Of a stretch of 64,000 nucleotides of DNA, positions 1 to 8,218 are shown piece by piece; position 1 is the first letter of the stretch, and the number at the start of each line of letters is the position of its first letter. The translations under genes and the position numbers were made by a program. The stretch is from positions 59,399 through 123,398 of the forward strand of contig NZ_JAEKFT010000013.1 of NCBI RefSeq assembly GCF_018524365.1, given 5' to 3'. A model generated the notes under the pieces. The model searched no databases. It had not been told where the DNA came from and was given only the letters and a program-made list of their open reading frames with translations. This DNA comes from Denitromonas iodatirespirans. Lineage in GTDB: Bacteria; Pseudomonadota; Gammaproteobacteria; Burkholderiales; Rhodocyclaceae.

Positions 1-6
1 CCCGGA

Positions 7-138
7 TCAGGAGCGGTTGTTCTGAGTGGTTGCTTTGCTACGAGCCGCGATGGCGAGGGCCGTGAGCAAGGCCAACACCATCGCCACTTTTCCGCTGCCA
101 GCGCCGGTGAGCATGGGGACTGGAATGGTCGGGCTCAT
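7..138 (-). CDS. 43-aa single-span membrane protein
   Basis: A short reading frame of 43 residues whose ATG overlaps the TGA of the upstream XRE gene as ATGA, which suggests translational coupling. Residues about 18-32 form one hydrophobic helix (VAMVLALLTALAIAA) followed by a basic, polar tail ending in RS. There is no cleavable signal peptide pattern. The size, single span and basic C-terminus resemble small coat proteins of filamentous phages that are made without a leader (Pf3 type), but the acidic N-terminus usual for those is missing, so this is only a guess. No family is recognised with certainty. The coupling and the clean composition are the main reasons to call it a gene. Confidence 0.45.
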   Translation of the reverse strand: MSPTIPVPMLTGAGSGKVAMVLALLTALAIAARSKATTQNNRS

Positions 139-788
139 GCTACGCCCTCCGTGTCTTGTGCTTCTTCCGCGCTACCGTCGGCATCGTGGGGGCCGTTGAT
201 CAATGCGAAAGCGGGCGATTCCACATAGACGCTGGCAATGACGTCAGCGAGCGTTTTGTGGCCCTTGGCGGGGCGGATCAACGGATTCCGGCCCTGAAGG
301 GAGCAGAACAGGATGTAGTTTTCGGCCAACGCCGCCGCAAGCTGCCGCACTTTGGCTTCGGTGTCTTCGTCGAACTCCGAAAACCACCCACTTTCCACGC
401 GGCCATCCATCAACTCACCGATACGCTCGTCGTTGGCGGTCATCCGTTCAAGCAGGGATTGCACGACGTCCGCCGGCACCTCATCAGTGACGAAAAAGCC
501 CATGCGCGGCTGCTGGCCGATCAGCTGGCTTTCCGCGTGGTTGCTGTTGGTTGCCGTTTTCAACCGGGCGGTCGGTTGATCGCCGAACTGGATGCCCTTT
601 TCTTGAAAGTAGTCGCGCAGGGACTCCAGAAAAGGGATGTCCGGGACGAAGCGCCCAGTTTCGAACTGCTTGAGCTTCCAGCCGGGAAGCTCGCTGTTCG
701 CGATGAGTTCTGCCTGAGTCAGGCCGAGCTGGAAACGTGCGGCGCGGGATTGCTCCGCAGTGATAGGAAGTACGTTCGGAATCTTCAT
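135..788 (-). CDS. XRE-family regulator with unknown C-terminal domain (element-borne)
   Basis: A 217-residue protein. Residues about 12-65 form a Cro/C1-type helix-turn-helix: the run from AARFQLGLTQAELIA to WKLKQFETGR has the spacing of the two DNA-contact helices. Residues about 95-205 are not recognised; they are acidic and helical, with no membrane span. The start at 788 is supported by AAGGA ten bases upstream. The gene sits behind a TTGACT-17-CAATCT promoter that carries a palindromic operator, so it is probably repressed or autoregulated. It is coupled by an ATGA overlap to the small membrane protein downstream. Likely role: early regulator or replication/packaging switch of the integrated element; the exact function is not known. 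Confidence 0.75.
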   Translation of the reverse strand: MKIPNVLPITAEQSRAARFQLGLTQAELIANSELPGWKLKQFETGRFVPDIPFLESLRDYFQEKGIQFGDQPTARLKTATNSNHAESQLIGQQPRMGFFVTDEVPADVVQSLLERMTANDERIGELMDGRVESGWFSEFDEDTEAKVRQLAAALAENYILFCSLQGRNPLIRPAKGHKTLADVIASVYVESPAFALINGPHDADGSAEEAQDTEGVA

Positions 789-818
789 GTTCGCAAAATC
801 CTTCGAAAGATTGATTTA

Positions 819-853
819 GCGAACAGATTGCCACTGTTCGCAAAAACAGTCAA
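819..853 (-). promoter_or_regulatory. sigma-70 promoter with overlapping palindromic operator
   Basis: Read on the minus strand: -35 TTGACT (853-848), a 17-base spacer and -10 CAATCT (830-825). The palindrome GCGAACAG-N7-CTGTTCGC (819-841) lies across the -10 box and the spacer. The 11-mer TGTTCGCAAAA is present at 835-845 and again at 788-798, where it overlaps the start codon of the regulated gene. This is the layout of an XRE repressor operator that blocks polymerase. Which of the two XRE proteins binds cannot be told from sequence. Confidence 0.7.
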
Positions 854-880
854 TAGTAGGCATATGCGATTTATCAGCCA

Positions 881-901
881 AAAAAAACCGGCTTTCGCCG
901 G
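881..901 (-). terminator. rho-independent terminator of the upstream XRE gene
   Basis: On the minus strand a CCGGC-GAAA-GCCGG hairpin (901-888) is followed by seven T residues (887-881). It lies 20 bases beyond the stop of the 922-1512 gene and separates that gene from the promoter of the next one. Confidence 0.85.
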
Positions 902-921
902 CTTCTGGATTCCCGCAGCAT

Positions 922-1512
922 CTAGCCTGCGCGCTCAATCCTTTCCCTGATTTTCTCCTGCAACTCCTGCATAAAGCGGGGATCTTTCGCCTTCTCCGCC
1001 AGCTTTGCCAAATCTTCTGGGCTTCCCTCTCCGACCGTTTCAGCCAAGAATTCTGCCGCAACCGAGATGTGTCTGTAGGTGCTCGGATCCTTTGCTTCCA
1101 ACATCGAAGCGATCAGAGTCAGCAAGGCCTCAAACTCATCCTCGTCTATCACGGCCAGAATGGCAGGAAACAACAACATCCCCCCCATCGCCAGCATCGG
1201 GCTATTCCGCAGCCGCACCAATGATCGCAGCCCCTCCCTGCGCTTCATCGGTTCTTCCGTTCCACAAAGCAACCAGTTCGGAGTTACCTCAAGGTGCTCG
1301 CAGATGACGAGCAACTCGCGGGCACCAGGCTTCGTCCTTCCGGACTCATAGTCATGAAGTGCCGTCCTGGACAGTCCCGTAGCCTTGTGCAGATCTGCCA
1401 GTGAAAAGCCCTTTCTTTCCCGGCACTGGCGAATTCGAACAGCCAGTCCATCCATAGGGGACTGCGGCAGCGCGCGAGGCTCTTTCTTTTTTTGCTCAGA
1501 TGTGATCTTCAT
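922..1512 (-). CDS. XRE/C1-type repressor-like regulator
   Basis: A 196-residue protein. Residues about 22-80 are a classical helix-turn-helix of the Cro/C1 type: RIRQCRERKGFSLADLHKAT, then LSRTALHDYESGRTKPGARE, then a helix ending in TPNWLLCGTEEP, a common closing motif in phage C1-like repressors. The rest (about 95-196) is helical with a hydrophobic patch near 105-120 and a charged tail; it has no Ser-Lys peptidase motif of the LexA/C1 self-cleaving class. The start at 1512 has a GGA seven bases upstream and a TATAAT box 39 bases upstream. It has its own terminator. Probably the maintenance repressor of the integrated element, acting on the 819-853 operator. Confidence 0.8.
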   Translation of the reverse strand: MKITSEQKKKEPRALPQSPMDGLAVRIRQCRERKGFSLADLHKATGLSRTALHDYESGRTKPGARELLVICEHLEVTPNWLLCGTEEPMKRREGLRSLVRLRNSPMLAMGGMLLFPAILAVIDEDEFEALLTLIASMLEAKDPSTYRHISVAAEFLAETVGEGSPEDLAKLAEKAKDPRFMQELQEKIRERIERAG

Positions 1513-1550
1513 GAATTGTCCAAGGTCGCATTGCCGATTCCACGCACGTG

Positions 1551-1580
1551 ATTATAGGCAGTCGAGCACAGGTGATGCGC
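1551..1580 (-). promoter_or_regulatory. promoter of the C1-like gene
   Basis: A perfect minus-strand TATAAT (1556-1551) is placed to start transcription about 32 bases before the ATG at 1512. No good -35 is found 16-18 bases upstream. The sequence CACGTG lies directly downstream of the -10. The remaining bases from 1581 to 1731 show no gene, only the approach to the tRNA fragment. Confidence 0.5.
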
Positions 1581-1731
1581 CAGCGCATTGTCGAAGGCAC
1601 CGGGACTGGCAGGGAGGGGCTTCTACATTCCGGAATGTCCCACAGCAATGACGGGCCTTTCAGGGATGCCGCACGCGGACCATTGTAGAAGGATTCAAGG
1701 ACAAGCCGTTGATCTGACGACTCTTGCGAAT

Positions 1732-1779
1732 GGACTCATAATCCGTTGGTTGCGGGTTCGAGTCCCGCAGGGCCCACCA
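1732..1779 (+). repeat. 3' half of tRNA-Ile2 (CAU anticodon), probable att site
   Basis: The anticodon arm (loop CTCATAA), variable region, T-arm (GCGGG-TTCGAGT-CCCGC), acceptor strand GGGCCC and CCA are all present and in register. The 5' half is missing: no matching acceptor strand, no D-arm AGCTCAG/GGTAGAGC pattern in the 35 bases before the anticodon. The CTCATAA loop with a GGGCCC acceptor is the pattern of the tRNA-Ile whose CAU is modified to read AUA. Integrases that use tRNA genes leave just such a 3' copy at one border, so an intact tRNA-Ile2 should lie at the other border, left of this window. Confidence 0.8.
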
Positions 1780-1927
1780 TCGACTGGCGAGACCGACCGG
1801 TCATCTCTCCCGCCTCCCGCAGTCCATTCCAATCGCGTAAGCTCGCCCCTGTGCAGCGAGAGGCATGCCACTCAGGCATCCGCCGCCGACCGGACCCGTA
1901 CAGCACCGCCGAGGACATCCTCCCGTC

Positions 1928-4321
1928 ATGAAGCGACTGGGACAACTTTGCCAACCGATCAAGACCGCCATGGCGCCGTATCATGCGGCCGCGCCATTGG
2001 CGGCGCAGTTCCGTGCGCGGCAGATCCAGGCCGTCCTGCGCCTGACGCCGCTGACCATGCTGGCCAACGCGTTGAACGCCACGATCGTCGGCTGGACCTT
2101 TCGCGATCAGCTCAATCCCTTGCTGCTGGTCGCCTGGGCGCTGTTCATCCTGTATTCAGCCGGCACCGGCATCCATGCCTGGTGGCGCGGACGACAGGGC
2201 CGCACGCCCACCACGGCCTCGCCCCGGGCCCTGGCGCGGGCCACCAAGCATGCGGCGCTGCTCGCCATCCTGTGGTCGGTCGTCCCGATACTCCTGATGC
2301 CGCTGGGCGACGCCGACACGCGCATCATGCTGACGGCGGTGGTCACTGGCATGATCTGCGCCGGCGGCTTTGCGCTGGCCACGGTGCCGCAGGCCGCCCT
2401 CACCTACGTGGCCATTCTCGGCACCGCCACCTTCATCGGCCTGCTGCGCATGGATCATGCGCTGGCCATCGGCCTGTCGCTTCTGCTGCTGATCTACACC
2501 ATCATCGTGATGGGCAGCGTGCTGTCCAACGCCCGGACCTTCGGCGCGCGCGTGATGGCCGAGGCCGAAACCGAGCGCCAGCGCCAACTGGTCGGCCTGC
2601 TGCTCAACGACTTCGAGGAGAACGCCAGCGACTGGTTGTGGGAAACCGATGCCGACGGCCGGCTCACCCATGTCTCCCAGCGCATGGCCAATGTCTTCGG
2701 TAGCAGCATGCAGGCGCTGACGGGGCAGCCCTTGCTGGCCCTGATCGCGCAGACGCTCGACCGCGTGCCGGACGAAGAGCGCATGGCCTACGAGCAGTTG
2801 TGCCGGCGCTTCGAGGCCGGCACCGCGTTTCGTGACATACAGGTCCCGGTGGTGCTCGACGGCACCACCCGGTGGTGGTCCCTCACCGCCAAACCCCTCG
2901 CCGACGCCGACGGCAAACCCGCCGGCTGGCGCGGCGTCGGCACCGATGTGACGCAGTCGCTGCGGGCCCAGCAGGAAGTCGAGCGAATGGCACGCTTCGA
3001 CGGGCTCACCGGACTGGCCAACCGCAACCACTTCCATCAGCTGATCGACCGCATTCACGACGCCCCCGGCACGGACGCCGTCCCCGCCATGTTGCTCTGC
3101 CTCGATCTCGACAACTTCAAGGCGATCAACGATTCCCTCGGACACGCCTTCGGCGACAGCCTGCTGCGGGTGGTTGCCCAGCGCCTGCAAGGGCGCACCC
3201 GGCGCAGCGATGTCGTGGCGCGGCTCGGTGGCGACGAATTCGCCATCATCCGCTGGGGCGAGGTATTGCCCGAAGACGCCGAAGAGCTGGCCGCGCGCAT
3301 CGTCAAATCCTTCGAAGACCCCTGCGAAGTCGAAGGCGCCCATGTCCGGGTCGGCACCAGCATCGGCATCGCCATCGCCCCCAAGGACGGGCGCAGCGGC
3401 GCACAGCTCCTGAAGAATGCCGACATCGCCCTCTATGCCGCCAAGTTCGACGGCAAGGGACGCTTCCGTTTCTTCGACTACGAGATGGACACCCGCGCCC
3501 GGCGGCGGCTGTTCCTGGAGCACGAGCTGCGCGGCGCACTGCAGCGTGGCGAATTCGAACTGGCCTATCAGCCGATCTTCGCGCTCGACACCGGCCGTGT
3601 CAGCGGTTGCGAGGCCTTGCTGCGCTGGCACCATCCGCGGCTCGGGATGGTGGACACGCAGGAGTGCATCGCCGTGGCGGAAGAATCCGGTCAGATCGAA
3701 GCCATCGGCGAATGGGTACTCGACGCCGCCATTCGCGAGGCCGCCCATTGGCCCGACACGGTACGGCTGTCGGTCAACCTGTCGCTCGCCCAGTTCATCA
3801 ACCCGGCCTTGTGCGAGACCATCCTGGGCCTGCTCGACACCCACGGGCTGTCGCCCCGGCGCCTCGAACTCGAGCTGACCGAGTCGATCTTCCTGCGCGA
3901 CACCACCCATGCCGAAGGGCATCTGCGCGCCCTGCGCGCGGCCGGCATCCGTATTGCGCTCGACGATTTCGGCACCGGCTACTCCTCGCTGGCCTACCTG
4001 CGCACGCTGCCGCTCGACCGCATCAAGATCGACCGCGCCTTCGTGACGGCTATTGCCGCGCATCCGGAAACCGCCGCCGTGGTGCGCGCCATCATCGCCA
4101 TTGCCCAGGCGCTTCACATGGACACCTGCGCCGAAGGGGTGGAAGACACCGCCCAGCTTGCCCTGCTTCGCGCCGAGGGCTGCGGCGCGGTACAGGGTTT
4201 CGCGCTCGCCGAACCGATGACACCGACCACGCTCGCCGCGTTCCTGGCCGGAAAAGTCGCCGTCCCGACCGCCATCGCAGCGGGGCGCAACAGCGCCGCC
4301 CATCCGCCCGGCGGGCACTGA
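1928..4321 (+). CDS. membrane PAS-GGDEF-EAL c-di-GMP enzyme
   Basis: Inner-membrane protein of about 797 residues with both synthesis and hydrolysis domains for c-di-GMP. Residues about 30-205 hold five to six hydrophobic spans (a MASE-like sensor), a PAS domain follows at about 220-350, then GGDEF (GGDEF at 434-438, intact) and EAL. The EAL catalytic set looks complete: E562 in EALLRW, the NLS asparagine, [14 protein letters not shown], the KID lysine and AEGVE. Both activities are therefore possible. The start at 1928 (MKRLGQ) is chosen over an upstream in-frame ATG because the extra 21 residues are proline/arginine-rich and not family-like; a start at 1970 is also possible. First gene of a signalling trio reading in the same direction. 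Confidence 0.9.
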   Translation: MKRLGQLCQPIKTAMAPYHAAAPLAAQFRARQIQAVLRLTPLTMLANALNATIVGWTFRDQLNPLLLVAWALFILYSAGTGIHAWWRGRQGRTPTTASPRALARATKHAALLAILWSVVPILLMPLGDADTRIMLTAVVTGMICAGGFALATVPQAALTYVAILGTATFIGLLRMDHALAIGLSLLLLIYTIIVMGSVLSNARTFGARVMAEAETERQRQLVGLLLNDFEENASDWLWETDADGRLTHVSQRMANVFGSSMQALTGQPLLALIAQTLDRVPDEERMAYEQLCRRFEAGTAFRDIQVPVVLDGTTRWWSLTAKPLADADGKPAGWRGVGTDVTQSLRAQQEVERMARFDGLTGLANRNHFHQLIDRIHDAPGTDAVPAMLLCLDLDNFKAINDSLGHAFGDSLLRVVAQRLQGRTRRSDVVARLGGDEFAIIRWGEVLPEDAEELAARIVKSFEDPCEVEGAHVRVGTSIGIAIAPKDGRSGAQLLKNADIALYAAKFDGKGRFRFFDYEMDTRARRRLFLEHELRGALQRGEFELAYQPIFALDTGRVSGCEALLRWHHPRLGMVDTQECIAVAEESGQIEAIGEWVLDAAIREAAHWPDTVRLSVNLSLAQFINPALCETILGLLDTHGLSPRRLELELTESIFLRDTTHAEGHLRALRAAGIRIALDDFGTGYSSLAYLRTLPLDRIKIDRAFVTAIAAHPETAAVVRAIIAIAQALHMDTCAEGVEDTAQLALLRAEGCGAVQGFALAEPMTPTTLAAFLAGKVAVPTAIAAGRNSAAHPPGGH

Positions 4322-4389
4322 GCACAAATCGCTCAACTTGCCGACCGGGTATGCCGTAAAGCTTCTGACGACCGCGCACACTCGACGCC

Positions 4390-5439
4390 ATGAAGATTGT
4401 CATCATCGACGACACCCCGCTCAACCTGACACTGATGCAGGCCTTGGTCGGAAAATTATCGGACTGCGAACCCGTGCCGTTCGTCGATCCGCTCGCCGGG
4501 CTCGCCTGGTGCCAGGCCAACGAACCCGATCTAGTGGTGGTCGATTACATGATGCCCGGGCTCGACGGCGTCGAATTCATCAGCCGCTTTCGTGCCACGC
4601 CCGGCCGCGACGACGTGCCGATCCTGATGGTCACCGCCGACCATGAACGCCAGACCCGCTACGACGCCCTGCAGGCCGGCGCCACCGACTTCCTCAACAA
4701 GCCGGTGGACCGCAACGAATTCCAACCCCGTGTTCACAACATGCTGGCGCTGCGCCGGGCCCACCTGGCCACCCGCGCCCGGGCCCGTTCGCTCGAAGCG
4801 GAGATCGCCGAAGCCACCGCCCAGATCCACGAGCGCGAACAGGAAACCGTCACCCGCCTGGCGCGCGCCGCCGAGTTCCGCGACCCGGAAACCGGTGCCC
4901 ACATCCTGCGCATGGCCCATTACTCCGCCCTCATCTCGCGCCAGCAAGGGCTCGACGGCGAGTTCACCGATCGCCTCCTGCATGCCGCGCCGATGCATGA
5001 CGTCGGCAAGCTCGGCATCCCCGACCACATCCTGATGAAGCCGGGCCGGCTGACGCCCGACGAGTTCGACCAGATGAAGCGCCACCCCCTGATCGGCCAC
5101 GACATCCTCAAGGGCTCGACCTCGCCGGTCATCCAGATGGCCGCCGTCATCGCTCTGACCCATCACGAAAAGTTCGACGGCTCCGGCTATCCCCATGGCA
5201 CCGCCGGCGACGCCATCCCCCTCGAAGGACGCATCGTGGCGGTCGCCGATGTGTTCGACGCCCTGACCTCGGCGCGCCCTTACAAACCCGCCTGGTCGCT
5301 CGACGATGCCGCCGCCCTGCTGCGCGAAGGCCGCGACCGGCATTTCGACGCCCGCTGCGTCGACGCCCTGTTCGCCCGCTGGACCGAGGTTCTCGACATC
5401 CGCCAGCGCTTCCAGGATGCTCACGCCACGCCCCTGTAG
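4390..5439 (+). CDS. HD-GYP response regulator (c-di-GMP phosphodiesterase, RpfG-type)
   Basis: A 349-residue two-domain protein. Residues 1-120 are a receiver with acidic pair D7/D8, phosphorylatable D52 (VDYMMPG) and the NKP lysine near residue 103. A short coiled linker (about 125-150) leads into an HD-GYP domain with HD at 203-204 (HDVGK) and HHEKFDGSGYP at 258-268, so the metal and GYP motifs are intact. Such proteins hydrolyse c-di-GMP to pGpG or GMP when phosphorylated. It lies 68 bases after the GGDEF-EAL gene and 15 bases before a hybrid kinase, which is its most likely phosphodonor. Confidence 0.93.
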   Translation: MKIVIIDDTPLNLTLMQALVGKLSDCEPVPFVDPLAGLAWCQANEPDLVVVDYMMPGLDGVEFISRFRATPGRDDVPILMVTADHERQTRYDALQAGATDFLNKPVDRNEFQPRVHNMLALRRAHLATRARARSLEAEIAEATAQIHEREQETVTRLARAAEFRDPETGAHILRMAHYSALISRQQGLDGEFTDRLLHAAPMHDVGKLGIPDHILMKPGRLTPDEFDQMKRHPLIGHDILKGSTSPVIQMAAVIALTHHEKFDGSGYPHGTAGDAIPLEGRIVAVADVFDALTSARPYKPAWSLDDAAALLREGRDRHFDARCVDALFARWTEVLDIRQRFQDAHATPL

Positions 5440-5454
5440 CCGCCCCTGACCGAC

Positions 5455-7806
5455 ATGGCGAAGAAGCCTGCTCCTCCCCTGCCCGCACCGTCGCCGGCCG
5501 ATCTGCTCGACAATCTCGACGAGCTGGTATTCGAGACCGACGCGACGCTGCGCTGGACCTATCTCAACGCCGCCTGGCAACGCCTCACCGGTCAGCCCCC
5601 GGCGCAGGCCCTCGGCCGGCACGCACTCGCCCGCCTGCCGGCGCAGGCGCGCGCCGCCCTGCGCGAAGCACTGGCTCGCCAGGCCGGCACCGACGCAGCG
5701 ATGGCCGAGCACACCGTGTCCTGCCCCTCGGCCGACGCCCAGCCCCGCCGCCTGCGTCTTCGCCTGCGGGCACGGCGGGCCGACGACGGCAGCGTGCTCG
5801 GCTGGGCAGGCACGGCGGCCGACGTCACCGCACAGAGCCACGCCGAACAGATGCTCGACGAGGCCCGGGCGCTGGCCCAGGCCGCCCACCAAACCAAGAG
5901 CGATTTCCTGGCCAACATGAGCCATGAGATCCGCACCCCGATGAACGCCATCATCGGCATGACCGACCTGGCCCTCGAAACCCGGCTCGACGGCGAGCAG
6001 CGCGAATACCTCACCTTGGTCAAGAACGCTGCTGACAACCTGCTCAGCCTGGTCAACGATCTGCTCGATTTCTCCCGTATCGAATCGGGCAAGCTGGACT
6101 TCGAACACATCGGCTTCGGCCTGCGCGACTGTGTCGCCCTGAGCCACCGCACGCTCCAGGATGCGGCCGAACGCCAAGGCCTGGCGCTCACCTACCATGT
6201 CGCACCGACGGTCCCCGACCATCTCGTCGGCGATCCGCACCGGCTGCGCCAGGTCCTGCTCAACCTCATCGGCAACGCGCTCAAATTCACCGAGCACGGC
6301 CATATCGCGGTCCATGTCGATCTGGCCGAAAGCCATCCGGACAGCGCCGTGCTGCAGTTTTCGGTCGAAGACTCGGGCATCGGCATTGCCGAAGACAAAC
6401 AGCACCTGATCTTTCAAGCCTTCGCGCAGGCCGACACCTCCTCGACTCGGCGTTTCGGCGGCGCCGGCCTGGGCCTGGCCATCTGCGCACAGCTGGTCGG
6501 CCGCATGCACGGCCGGCTGTGGGTCGACAGCACCCCCGGCCACGGCAGCACCTTCCACTTCACCGCCCGCTTCGATCGCGACCGCACCCCCGCGCTACTG
6601 CTGCCGGCTGATGCCGATCTGAAAGCACTGCGCATCCTGGTGGTGGCCGGCAACGAGGCCAGCCGCAGTCACCTGACCGGCATGATCGAAAGCTGGCACA
6701 TGCTGTGCGACAGTTGCGCCAGCGGCACCGAAGCCCTGGCCGGGCTCACCGGCGACGCCCCCGAGGTGGCCTATCACGCCATCGTCGCCGACACCGACCT
6801 GGGCGACATGAGCGCCTTCCGCTTCTTCGAAGCGCTCAACGCCCGGCCGGGCCAACACGCACCGGTACGGCTGATGACCGCCAACGCCGGCCAGCGCGGC
6901 GACGCCGCACGCTGCCGCAAGCTCGGCATCCAGGCCTACCTGAGCCGCCCGATCGAACCCTCCGACCTGCTCGATGCCATCCTGCTGGCTGTCGGTGCCG
7001 ACGGCCTCGGCCCACTGATCACCCGTCACAGCCTGCGCGAGAAGCGCCGCCGCCTGAACGTCCTGCTGGCCGAAGACAACAAGGTCAACCAGATGCTCGC
7101 CCTGCGCCTGCTCGACAAGCTCGGCCATGCCACGCAGGTGGTGAGCAACGGCCGCGAAGCGCTGGCCGCCTGCGAGAACACGCATTTCGATGTGATCCTG
7201 ATGGATGTCCAGATGCCGGAGATGGGCGGCTTCGAAGCCACCGCGCGGCTGCGCGAACGCGAGGCGGCCCGTGGTCACTACACCCCGGTGATCGCCATGA
7301 CCGCCCACGCCATGCCCGGCGATCGCGAGCGTTGCCTGGCCGCCGGCATGGACGACGATGTCCCCAAACCGGTCCAGCCCACCGCCCTGGCCACGGCGCT
7401 GGCCGCAGTCACCCGCGGCCAGCCGCCCCTCCGGCCCACCGACATCGTCGCGACGACATTCGACAACCCGCTGGCGGTCTTCGACCGTGACGCCCTGCTG
7501 GCCAACCTGGGCGGCGACGAGACGTTGATGCAGGAGCTGGCCGGGCTCTACCTCAAGGACGAGGCCGGCCTGCGCCAGCACTTCGACAGCGCCCGCCAAA
7601 GCGGCGATCTGCAGGCCATCCATGCGGCCGTGCATGCGCTCAAGGGCGCCATCGCCAATTTCTCGGCCGATAGCGCGGTGGCCGCCGCCACGGCGCTGGA
7701 AGGCCTGTGCCGGGACGGCCAGGCCGAGGGGCTGGCGCCCGCGCTCAGCCACTTCGACACCGAGCTCGACCGCTTCGCCGAGGCCTTGCGCAGCGTCGCG
7801 GCCTGA
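5455..7806 (+). CDS. soluble hybrid histidine kinase: PAS-HisKA-HATPase-REC*-REC-Hpt
   Basis: A 783-residue cytoplasmic sensor kinase with no membrane span. Order: PAS (about 20-125), dimerisation/phosphoacceptor domain with H157 ([10 protein letters not shown]), ATPase domain (N, G1 DSGIGIAED and G2 GAGLGLAI boxes at about 275-385), a first receiver (about 390-515) that has lost the acidic pair (VVAGNEAS where DD is expected) although D446 remains, a canonical receiver with D584 (LMDVQMP), and an Hpt domain with H727 (AVHALKGA). The degenerate receiver probably serves structure or docking. The relay would be H157 - D584 - H727 and then the receiver of the HD-GYP protein upstream. Start by ATG fifteen bases after the previous stop. 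Confidence 0.9.
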   Translation: MAKKPAPPLPAPSPADLLDNLDELVFETDATLRWTYLNAAWQRLTGQPPAQALGRHALARLPAQARAALREALARQAGTDAAMAEHTVSCPSADAQPRRLRLRLRARRADDGSVLGWAGTAADVTAQSHAEQMLDEARALAQAAHQTKSDFLANMSHEIRTPMNAIIGMTDLALETRLDGEQREYLTLVKNAADNLLSLVNDLLDFSRIESGKLDFEHIGFGLRDCVALSHRTLQDAAERQGLALTYHVAPTVPDHLVGDPHRLRQVLLNLIGNALKFTEHGHIAVHVDLAESHPDSAVLQFSVEDSGIGIAEDKQHLIFQAFAQADTSSTRRFGGAGLGLAICAQLVGRMHGRLWVDSTPGHGSTFHFTARFDRDRTPALLLPADADLKALRILVVAGNEASRSHLTGMIESWHMLCDSCASGTEALAGLTGDAPEVAYHAIVADTDLGDMSAFRFFEALNARPGQHAPVRLMTANAGQRGDAARCRKLGIQAYLSRPIEPSDLLDAILLAVGADGLGPLITRHSLREKRRRLNVLLAEDNKVNQMLALRLLDKLGHATQVVSNGREALAACENTHFDVILMDVQMPEMGGFEATARLREREAARGHYTPVIAMTAHAMPGDRERCLAAGMDDDVPKPVQPTALATALAAVTRGQPPLRPTDIVATTFDNPLAVFDRDALLANLGGDETLMQELAGLYLKDEAGLRQHFDSARQSGDLQAIHAAVHALKGAIANFSADSAVAAATALEGLCRDGQAEGLAPALSHFDTELDRFAEALRSVAA

Positions 7807-7818
7807 AGCGGCGCGCGC

Positions 7819-8202
7819 TCAGTCGCGCTGGATCAACTCGATCTTGTAGCCGTCCGGATCTTCGACGAAGGCGATCACGGTGCTGCCGTGCTTCATCGGC
7901 CCGGCCTCGCGCACCACCTTGCCGCCGGCGGCCCGGATCGTGTCACAGGCCGCGTAGGCATCGGGCACGCCGAGGGCGATATGGCCGTAGCCGTTGCCCA
8001 GGTCGTAGCTGGCGGTGTCCCAGTTGTGGGTCAGCTCGATCACCGCGCCTTCGGACTCCGGCTGGTAGCCGACGAAGGCCAGCGTGAAGCGGCCTTCCGG
8101 GTAGTCCTTGCGGCGCAGCAGCTGCATGCCGAGCACGTCGGTGTAAAAGGCGATCGATCGGTCCAGGTCGCCGACCCGGAGCATGGTGTGCAACAGACGC
8201 AT
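7819..8202 (-). CDS. gloA: lactoylglutathione lyase (glyoxalase I)
   Basis: A 127-residue cytosolic enzyme that converts the hemithioacetal of methylglyoxal and glutathione to S-lactoylglutathione. The four metal ligands of the nickel-type enzyme are all present and spaced as in E. coli: H5, E56, H74 and E122. Length is normal for the short bacterial form. AGAGGA lies nine bases before the ATG. It follows the YgjP-like gene by 16 bases, so the two are probably co-transcribed. Confidence 0.97.
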   Translation of the reverse strand: MRLLHTMLRVGDLDRSIAFYTDVLGMQLLRRKDYPEGRFTLAFVGYQPESEGAVIELTHNWDTASYDLGNGYGHIALGVPDAYAACDTIRAAGGKVVREAGPMKHGSTVIAFVEDPDGYKIELIQRD

Positions 8203-8218
8203 GGGAAGTGTCCTCTCT

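Larger units (their letters stand above)
1..1779. mobile_element. right end of an integrated element (prophage- or ICE-like)
   Basis: The segment carries two XRE-type regulators and a very small membrane protein, all reading leftwards out of the window, and ends exactly at the 3' CCA end of a tRNA half at 1732-1779. Its intergenic stretches (789-900, 1500-1560) are visibly richer in A and T than the remaining window. A truncated tRNA 3' end next to repressor-type genes is the usual signature of site-specific integration into a tRNA gene. No integrase, replication or structural gene lies inside the window, so the class of element (filamentous phage, tailed phage or conjugative element) is open. 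The other border lies beyond position 1. Confidence 0.55.

Noticed and set aside
1690..1779. A complete tRNA gene
   Set aside because: No 5' acceptor strand or D-arm can be found at the required distance from the CAT anticodon; only the 3' half is there.
1736..1984. Short frame beginning MVGPAGLEPATNGL on the minus strand
   Set aside because: The peptide is the translation of the reverse complement of the tRNA 3' half, a known false gene.
2156..4381. A 741-codon frame antisense to the GGDEF-EAL gene
   Set aside because: Shadow of a gene with intact GGDEF and EAL motifs.
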